Assembly: GCA_947461205.1 (NCBI GenBank)
Contig: CANHJG010000035.1
Location: forward strand, 1 to 41,525
DNA from: Opitutia bacterium
GTDB lineage: Bacteria > Verrucomicrobiota > Verrucomicrobiia > Opitutales > Opitutaceae
DNA length: 41,525 nucleotides
Reading direction: 5' to 3'
How positions within the stretch are numbered: the first letter of the stretch is position 1; each line of letters begins with the position of its first letter. Below, piece after piece: positions 35,767 to 41,525 of the stretch. The notes under the pieces are model-generated. The model was not told where the DNA came from and ran no database searches. It saw only the letters and a list, made by a program, of their open reading frames with translations. A program made the position numbers and the translations under genes.

Positions 35767-36936
35767 GTGATTCTGCCCCGCTTCGCCCTGCTTCTCTCTG
35801 TCTGCGCCGGACTCCTTCAGGCCGCACCGCTGCTCGAAACCTCCGACGTGTTTCCCCAGAAGATGGCTGGCATCGCGCGTTATCGCATCCCGGGTGTCGT
35901 CGTCACGCCCAAGGGCACCGTGCTCGCCTACGCCGAGGCACGGAAAAATAACAGCGCTGACTGGGGCGAGATCGAGCTCCACCTGCGCCGTTCCATCGAC
36001 GGCGGCAAAACGTGGGACGCGCCGCGCCAGATCGCCCACCGCGCCGCGCGCCTCGAGGGTAACCCGCGCAAGGCGTCGGGTGGCGATCGCGAGCAGACGG
36101 TGAACAATCCCGTCGCCATCGTCGACCACACCACCGGCGCGATCGAGTTCGTCTACTGCGTGAACTACGCGCGCGCCTTCTCGATGCGCAGCACCGACGA
36201 CGGCCTCACGTGGAGCGCCCCCGTCGATCGCACCGCGACGTTCGAACCGTTGCGCGCCACGTATGATTGGAAGGTCATCGCCACCGGCCCGGGTCACGGG
36301 CTCCAGCTCAAGAGCGGTCGGCTCGTCGTCCCCATCTGGCTCGCCTACGGAAAAGTCGGCGACCACAAGCCTTCGGCCGCGGCGACCATTTACAGCGACG
36401 ACCACGGCCGCACTTGGAAAGCGGGCGACATCGCCTTCCCGAATACCGGCGAGTTTGGCGACCCCAACGAGACCATGATCACCACGCTCGCCGACGGGCG
36501 CGTCATGCTCGTCGCGCGCAACGTTTCCTCGGCCAATCGCAAGCTCGTCAGCCTGAGCACCGACGGCGCGACCGGCTGGAGTACGCCCAAGTTCCACGAC
36601 CAGCTCTGGGAGCCGATCTGCATGGCGAGCATCGTCGCCCATCCGGCGCAGCCCGGCACGCAGATTTACTCGGCTCCCCACACCCTCGGGCGCGATCCCG
36701 CGGGGAAGGAGATCCCGGCGACCAAGGGAAAACGCGAAAACCTCTCGATTAAACTCAGCCGCGACGACGGGAAGACCTGGCCCGTGAACAAGACCCTGGA
36801 GGCCGGCCCCAGCGCCTATTCCGACCTCGCCGTGCTGCCCGACGGCACCGTGCTCTGCCTCTACGAGAAAAACTCCGACATCGTCGCCACCCGCTTCAAC
36901 CTCGAGTGGCTCACCGGCGCGCCGGCCGCGCGCTGA
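35767..36936 (+). CDS. Exo-alpha-sialidase (GH33-like), copy 1
   Basis: 389-residue exported sialidase; GTG start at 35767 gives the signal peptide MILPRFALLLSVCAGLLQAA, and an earlier in-frame TTG does not. The six-bladed propeller features are complete: RIP motif at R40 (ARYRIPGVVV), catalytic Asp D65 (NSADWGEIE), Asp boxes SIDGGKTW (76-83), STDDGLTW (142-149), SDDHGRTW (210-217) and SRDDGKTW (331-338), Glu E235 (GDPNETMI), Arg R251 and R323, and the nucleophile Tyr Y351 (PSAYSDLAV). These match GH33 sialidases that release terminal sialic acids from glycoconjugates. A second copy lies on the other side of the TonB receptor. No nan genes are in the window, so the natural sugar might not be sialic acid. 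Confidence 0.92.
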   Translation: MILPRFALLLSVCAGLLQAAPLLETSDVFPQKMAGIARYRIPGVVVTPKGTVLAYAEARKNNSADWGEIELHLRRSIDGGKTWDAPRQIAHRAARLEGNPRKASGGDREQTVNNPVAIVDHTTGAIEFVYCVNYARAFSMRSTDDGLTWSAPVDRTATFEPLRATYDWKVIATGPGHGLQLKSGRLVVPIWLAYGKVGDHKPSAAATIYSDDHGRTWKAGDIAFPNTGEFGDPNETMITTLADGRVMLVARNVSSANRKLVSLSTDGATGWSTPKFHDQLWEPICMASIVAHPAQPGTQIYSAPHTLGRDPAGKEIPATKGKRENLSIKLSRDDGKTWPVNKTLEAGPSAYSDLAVLPDGTVLCLYEKNSDIVATRFNLEWLTGAPAAR

Positions 36937-37293
36937 AGCCGGTTTGCGGTCGGTTCGCCCTGCTGCGAAGTCGGCCTCAAGCAGTCGGAAAAATGCACCC
37001 GTTCGTTCGTCCACAAGCGTCGCTCAACGGGTCGGCGTGCTGCGCCAAGTCGGCGAAGGCGAGCTCTGCCGGAGGGCGACGCCTGAATTCGTATCGATCT
37101 CCTCGGCCTTTGCCCCCTCGCCGCACGTCGAATCTCGACCTGCGCCAGACCGGTCGTGAAGACGCCTTCCTCCGGGTCCGGCGGGGACGAGGGAGATCGT
37201 CGTCCAGCGGCCTTTGGTGCCAAAAACAGACCAGTGGTTCGCCCTGTTCGGTTCCCTCGCGACCGACAAGGATCGCGGGTGCTCACAGCAGCC
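36937..37293. other. Intergenic region upstream of the TonB receptor gene
   Basis: 357 bases without a convincing gene. The receptor frame is open upstream to an ATG at 37156, but the added 46 residues are Gly/Arg-rich and would bury the signal peptide. A short palindrome ACCA-G-TGGT lies near 37230. No terminator after the sialidase stop or clear promoter could be identified, although a promoter for the receptor is expected here. Confidence 0.45.
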
Positions 37294-40200
37294 ATGCCCT
37301 CTTTCTTTCGCATCCACGCTCCCGCAGTGTTTTTCGCCTTCGCCGTGCTGCTCACCGTTCCTCTGCGCGCGCAACCCGCTGCGGGTGTCATCGAAGGCCG
37401 GGTGTTTAACAGCGCGACGGGTTCCGCGCTCGTCAATGCCCGCGTCTCGCTGGAGGGCGCGGGTCGGGAAGTGATCACCGACGAGGCCGGCGCGTTTCGT
37501 CTGACGGGTATCCCGGCAGGCGAGGTGCGGATCAGTGTGGCCTACCTCGGCATGGTACCCCAGAAGGCGACCCTCAGCGTCGCGCCCGGAGCCGAGGCAC
37601 GCCGTGATTTTGAACTCGTGCTCGACCGGGCGAGCCGAAGTGCGACGACAGCGGAAGCGGTCAAGCTCGACGCGTTCACGGTCACCGCCGACCGCGAGAT
37701 GAGCGCGCAGGCGATCTCGATGAACGAGCAGCGCAATGCGCCGAATATCAAAAATGTCGTCGCGCTCGATGAATTCGGCGACCGCGGCAGCGAGAACATC
37801 GGCGAGTTTCTGCTCTTCCTGCCCGGCGTCTCGATTGCGACTTCGGGCTCGGAACCGACCACGGTCTCGTTGCGCGGGTTTCCCGGCAATAACTCCGGCC
37901 TCACGCTTGATGGCGGCGAAATGGCGACTTCGTTCGGTGGCAACAGCCGCGCGCTCGATCTGCGGGAGATGCCGATGAACAACGTCTCTCGCGTCGAGGT
38001 GACCAAGGTCCCCACGCCCGATCTGTCCGCCTCCGGGCTCGGCGGTTCGATCAATCTGATCTCGCGGAGCGGCTTCGAGTCCAAGACGCGGAAAGTCAGC
38101 TACAACGTCTATACGCAGTTTCACAATCGCAACGGTCTCACCTTCGATGGTGGTCCGCGCAACCACAACTCGGCGAACTCGCCGCGTTTCATCCAGCCGT
38201 CCTTCGATTTTGGTTATCTGCAGCCGGTCAAGCGCAACCTCGCCATCACGGTCGGTGGTTCGCGCACATGGCGTTTCAAACCGATGGAGACCGGGACCAA
38301 AGAGACCGACGAGCAGCCCACGTGGGATCTCGTGCGGCTGGTGCAAACCACGAGCCAGTGGAACAGTCTCGCGCAGACCTTTAAGACGCTGCAGGGCTCC
38401 GTCGGGATCGACTGGCGCATCAGCCCGACGGACATGATCTCGGCCAACGTGAATTACCGCGACTACGGCCTCCACATTACGCGCAGCGTGCTCGGTTTTG
38501 GCTACGGCGCGGGCGCGACCGGCGGGGCGACGTTTACGCAGGGCGCCGCCGCGGGCGTCGGCACGGTGACGATGAATGGCGTGGGCGAGAACGTCGACAT
38601 CACCACCCAGACCAAACACACCACGCTCAAATACCGCCACCGCGGCGACCTCTGGCGCTGGGATCTCAACGGGGCGATCTCCGCCTCCGCTTCCGACCGT
38701 CACGACATTGATGCGGGTTTTTTCAACCTTGCGCCCGCTACGCTCACCGGCGTCGTCCTCCGCGGAGACGATATTCCCGCCTCGGGCGGCACGATTCCCA
38801 CGCGCTACAGCGCGACGCGCGCCGGCACCCCGGTGGATCTCTATGACGGCGGCAATTACACGCTCGGCAATCCGACGACCAACCAGCCCGATTGGAACAC
38901 CCACAAGAACACGCTCCGCCTCGATTTGGCCCGGGACTTTCTCGGGAAAATTCCGTTCACGCTCAAGGTCGGGACGGCCATCGACACCTATACCACTGAC
39001 CAGCGCCGCTACGGAAAGACCTGGGCGTTCCGGCCCAACGGCTCGACGCTCGCCGCCGACCGGCTCGCGAGCCGGTTCGACGTATTCGACGACGCCTTCA
39101 TCGCCGGTTCGCCGACGGTTTTCGGTAAAAAGGTTCGCTGGATCAGTGGCCAAAAAATGTTCGATCTCGCCAAGGCGAATCCCTCGTGGTTCGTCCTCGA
39201 CGAAGCGCAGATTCACCAGGACTTCGTCAACAACTCGCGCCGGCTGCGGGAGACCATTTCGGCGGGTTATTTCCGCGCCGACGCGCGGCTCTTCAAGAAT
39301 CGGCTGTGGGTGGTGGCCGGCATCCGCTACGAGCGCACCGACGACAAGGGCACGGGCCCGCTGAACGACATCAACGCCCAATTCCAGCGGAACGCGAACG
39401 GCGCCCTCGTCGACGGCAATCCGAATCTTGCTGGCATCCAACGCGTCCCCCTGTCTCCGGATCCGCTCGTGCTGCGCAAGCTCCGCTATGTCGAGCGCGG
39501 CGCCACCGCCGATCGCCACTACGATGGCTCCTATCCGAGCGTGAACCTGTCGTTCAACCTCACGGAAAACGTGATTCTCCGGGCCGCCTATGCGCATACG
39601 CTCGGCCGGCCCAACATCAACAATGTCATTCCGAGCACCTCCATCTCCGATCCCGATGTCGCCAACCCGGTGATCACCGTTAACAACGCCGGACTGAAAC
39701 CGTGGAGTGCGCGGAGCTATGACCTCTCGCTCGAAAGCTACCAGATCAAGGATGGGTTCGGCTCGATCGGGGTGTTTCGCAAGAGCGTGAAGGATTTCTT
39801 CGGCAGCGTGAGCACCGCAGCCACGCCCGCGCTCCTCGAGCAGTATGGCCTCGAGAGCGACCCTTCGCTGCTGACCTACCAAATCTCCACGCGCCTCAAT
39901 GCCGGCGACGCGCAGATCGATGGCTTCGAGCTGTCCTACCGGCAGTCGCTCACGTTCCTGCCGACGTGGGCGCGCGGTCTGCAGGCGTTCGTGAACTTCA
40001 CGAAGCTCAACCTCAGCGGAACCAACACGGCCGATTTCGCCGGCTACAATCCCAAGTCGCTCGGCGGCGGTCTCAATTTCGTCCGCGGTCGCCTCGCGCT
40101 CAAAACCACGATCAGCTATCTCGGCGATACGCGCACCGGCGCCGTCGCGGCGAGCGCTACGGTTCCGGCCGACACCTTCAACTACCAGGCCAAGCGCATG

Positions 40201-40386
40201 CGGATCGGCGTGAACGCCACCTACCAGCTCTCCCGCCGCTACGCGCTCTATGTGTCCGTGGTCGACTGGGGTGGCTTCGTGCAAGACCTGCAACGCTACG
40301 CGCCCGGTACGCCCGACTACGCCAAGCCCTCCCGTTGGCAGGAACTCGGTTTCTACACGAACGTCGGCGTGCGCGGTTCGTTCTGA
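37294..40386 (+). CDS. TonB-dependent receptor with N-terminal carboxypeptidase-regulatory-like domain
   Basis: 1030-residue outer-membrane receptor. Start at ATG 37294 gives the signal peptide MPSFFRIHAPAVFFAFAVLL with cleavage after RAQ. Residues about 30-112 form a carboxypeptidase-D regulatory-like Ig fold (VIEGRVFNSATGSALVNARV, TDEAGAFRLTGIPAGEV). A TonB-box-like segment follows (VKLDAFTVTADRE, about 123-135), then the plug (NIGEFLLFLPGVSIATSGS, VSLRGFPGNNSGLTLDGG, SRVEVTKVPTPD, GSINLISRSGF) and a 22-strand barrel to the terminal RGSF with C-terminal Phe. Nothing SusD-like follows. The gene is 12 nt upstream of the second sialidase, so uptake of the sialidase product or its host glycan is a reasonable inference. 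Confidence 0.96.
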   Translation: MPSFFRIHAPAVFFAFAVLLTVPLRAQPAAGVIEGRVFNSATGSALVNARVSLEGAGREVITDEAGAFRLTGIPAGEVRISVAYLGMVPQKATLSVAPGAEARRDFELVLDRASRSATTAEAVKLDAFTVTADREMSAQAISMNEQRNAPNIKNVVALDEFGDRGSENIGEFLLFLPGVSIATSGSEPTTVSLRGFPGNNSGLTLDGGEMATSFGGNSRALDLREMPMNNVSRVEVTKVPTPDLSASGLGGSINLISRSGFESKTRKVSYNVYTQFHNRNGLTFDGGPRNHNSANSPRFIQPSFDFGYLQPVKRNLAITVGGSRTWRFKPMETGTKETDEQPTWDLVRLVQTTSQWNSLAQTFKTLQGSVGIDWRISPTDMISANVNYRDYGLHITRSVLGFGYGAGATGGATFTQGAAAGVGTVTMNGVGENVDITTQTKHTTLKYRHRGDLWRWDLNGAISASASDRHDIDAGFFNLAPATLTGVVLRGDDIPASGGTIPTRYSATRAGTPVDLYDGGNYTLGNPTTNQPDWNTHKNTLRLDLARDFLGKIPFTLKVGTAIDTYTTDQRRYGKTWAFRPNGSTLAADRLASRFDVFDDAFIAGSPTVFGKKVRWISGQKMFDLAKANPSWFVLDEAQIHQDFVNNSRRLRETISAGYFRADARLFKNRLWVVAGIRYERTDDKGTGPLNDINAQFQRNANGALVDGNPNLAGIQRVPLSPDPLVLRKLRYVERGATADRHYDGSYPSVNLSFNLTENVILRAAYAHTLGRPNINNVIPSTSISDPDVANPVITVNNAGLKPWSARSYDLSLESYQIKDGFGSIGVFRKSVKDFFGSVSTAATPALLEQYGLESDPSLLTYQISTRLNAGDAQIDGFELSYRQSLTFLPTWARGLQAFVNFTKLNLSGTNTADFAGYNPKSLGGGLNFVRGRLALKTTISYLGDTRTGAVAASATVPADTFNYQAKRMRIGVNATYQLSRRYALYVSVVDWGGFVQDLQRYAPGTPDYAKPSRWQELGFYTNVGVRGSF

Positions 40387-40397
40387 AATTTATCCCC

Positions 40398-41525
40398 ATG
40401 CGCTGTGCTTCTGCTCTGATCTCGACCGCCACGTGCATGCTCGCTGCGGCGTTGGGGAGTGCCGTCTCCACGGCCGCCGCCGCGCCGGTGCTAGAGAAAA
40501 CCCATCTTTTCGAGGAAAAGACCGACGGGTTCGTCTCCTACCGCATCCCGTGCCTCGTCGTCACGGCGCGGGGTACCGTGCTCGCGTTCTGCGAGGCGCG
40601 AAAGTTTTCCGGTCTCGATTGGGGCGAGATCGAGATCCACCGGCGCCGCAGCACCGACGGTGGCCGCACGTTTGATCGTGCCCGGCAAGTCGCGCACGTG
40701 GGTCCGCGCCTGCCGCGCAATCCCGCCAACGCCGCCCAACCGCCCGGCAAGGTGATCGGCGACCCGGGCCAGCAGACCGTCAATAACCCCGTGGCGATCG
40801 CCGACCGAGATGGCACCGTGCACCTGATTTACTGCGTGGAATACATGCGCGCATTCTACGTGCGCAGCACCGACGACGGCCTCACGTGGAGCCAGCCCGT
40901 CGACCTCACCGCCGCCGCCGACCGCTTTCGGCCCGAGTGGCCGTGGCGCGTGATCGCGACGGGGCCCGGTCATGGCATCCAGCTCCGAAACGGCCGCTTG
41001 GTCGTCCCCGTCTGGCTGGCAAAAGCCGAGGGCGGCGCGCACAGCAACTCAGTTGTGGCGACAATCTATAGCGATGATCGTGGCGCGACCTGGCAGCGCG
41101 GCGACATCGCCGTCCCCCGCGCCGCCGCCGACACGCCGGGCACGAATGAACCCATGGTGGCGCAGCTTGGCGACGGGCGCGTGATGCTGATCGCGCGCAA
41201 CCATGCCCCGGTCCATCGAAAGATCGTCACCTTCAGCCCCGACGGCTCCACCGGCTGGACCCCGCCTGCGTTTGCCGACGCGCTGATCGAGCCGATCTGC
41301 CAGACTAGCCTCTTCAGCTACGACGATCCTGCCACTCCCGGGAAAACGCGCCTGCTCTTCTCCGGCCCGGTCTCGCTCGCCCGCGCCAGCGGCGTGGCCA
41401 CCCCCGGCTCTCGCCGCGAGCGCGAGAATCTCACCGTGAAGCTCAGTTCCGACGACGGACGGACTTGGGCGGCGACGCGCTCGCTCGAGCCGGGCCCGAG
41501 CGCCTACAGTGATCTCGCGGTACTG
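40398..41525 (+). CDS. Exo-alpha-sialidase (GH33-like), copy 2, 3' end beyond window
   Basis: Open to the window edge, 376 codons visible; the start ATG 40398 is 11 nt after the receptor stop, so it is co-transcribed. Signal peptide MRCASALISTATCMLAAALG (cleavage near AAAA/PVLE). Sialidase features are parallel to copy 1: RIP motif at R49 (VSYRIPCLVV), catalytic Asp in SGLDWGEIE, Asp boxes STDGGRTF, STDDGLTW, SDDRGATW and SSDDGRTW, the Glu in GTNEPMVAQ, Arg in LIARNH, Arg in RRERENLTV, and PSAYSDLAVL, where the nucleophile Tyr sits just before the edge. It is clearly a paralogue of copy 1 (shared QTVNNPVAI, MRAFYVRSTDDGLTW versus ARAFSMRSTDDGLTW, and VIATGPGHG). Perhaps different linkage specificity. 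Confidence 0.9.
   Translation, partial: MRCASALISTATCMLAAALGSAVSTAAAAPVLEKTHLFEEKTDGFVSYRIPCLVVTARGTVLAFCEARKFSGLDWGEIEIHRRRSTDGGRTFDRARQVAHVGPRLPRNPANAAQPPGKVIGDPGQQTVNNPVAIADRDGTVHLIYCVEYMRAFYVRSTDDGLTWSQPVDLTAAADRFRPEWPWRVIATGPGHGIQLRNGRLVVPVWLAKAEGGAHSNSVVATIYSDDRGATWQRGDIAVPRAAADTPGTNEPMVAQLGDGRVMLIARNHAPVHRKIVTFSPDGSTGWTPPAFADALIEPICQTSLFSYDDPATPGKTRLLFSGPVSLARASGVATPGSRRERENLTVKLSSDDGRTWAATRSLEPGPSAYSDLAVL

Noticed and set aside
36944-37159. A short frame with the stretch VGVLRQVGEGELCRRATPEF between copy 1 sialidase and the receptor
   Set aside because: Looks coding-like over about 20 residues, but the start lies in the sialidase tail region, there is no family match and no ribosome binding site.
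37024-40293. A 1089-codon open frame on the minus strand opposite the TonB receptor gene
   Set aside because: It is a shadow produced by high GC codon usage. The plus-strand protein has signal peptide, plug, barrel and terminal Phe; the minus-strand translation is charged, low in hydrophobic order and has no motif.

Overview
The window reads as chromosomal DNA of a GC-rich Gram-negative bacterium, most likely a member of Verrucomicrobiota close to Opitutaceae. This is inferred from gene content, not from a marker gene. The supporting signs are a TonB receptor with an N-terminal carboxypeptidase-regulatory-like domain and no SusD partner, many secreted BNR/sialidase-type hydrolases, a menaquinone prenyltransferase, and a large sodium-solute symporter with soluble insertions. 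Genes are densely packed, often with 1-11 base overlaps (ATGA, GTGA, TGATG), and some start at GTG. Clear Shine-Dalgarno sites are scarce.

Layout. (1) 1-7.0 kb: a secreted protein of unknown function; a tRNA-Met(CAT) with a hairpin terminator; a minus-strand set DinG-type Fe-S helicase > PP2C phosphatase > TPR protein; and, divergently, a P1B-4-like metal ATPase followed by a glycine-zipper lipoprotein. (2) 7.3-10.1 kb: L-arabinose catabolism, araB and araD, with no araA in the window. (3) 10.1-15.3 kb: an acidic orphan protein on the minus strand, then a tightly overlapping plus-strand run: acylphosphatase, ABC ATPase, ABC permease, TPR membrane protein, multi-pass membrane protein, MenA. 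(4) 15.3-16.8 kb, minus: ScpA > 83-aa protein > 45-aa membrane protein > thioredoxin. (5) 16.9-23.7 kb, minus: a four-gene set, DUF1302 barrel > DUF1329 periplasmic protein > YCF48-like propeller > MMPL/RND transporter. It covers outer membrane, periplasm and inner membrane and is the best candidate here for a poorly described system. (6) 23.9-27.3 kb: a full-length but divergent UvrA and a single-domain response regulator. (7) 27.8-33.7 kb: SSS symporter, an unrecognised secreted 600-aa protein, an alpha/beta esterase and a Tat-exported ADPRibase-Mn-like phosphoesterase. (8) 33.7-35.7 kb: YebC-family regulator and DNA polymerase IV, divergent. (9) 35.8 kb to the end: sialidase, TonB-dependent receptor, second sialidase (cut by the window edge).

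How they fit. Regions 7 and 9 look like one glycan or glycoconjugate scavenging neighbourhood: secreted hydrolases release and de-esterify ligands, the TonB receptor takes them across the outer membrane and the symporter across the inner membrane. The substrate is not shown by the sequence. Region 5 looks like a lipophilic-compound trafficking system whose cargo is unknown. The remaining regions are mostly housekeeping (DNA repair, chromosome condensation, redox, quinone and arabinose metabolism).
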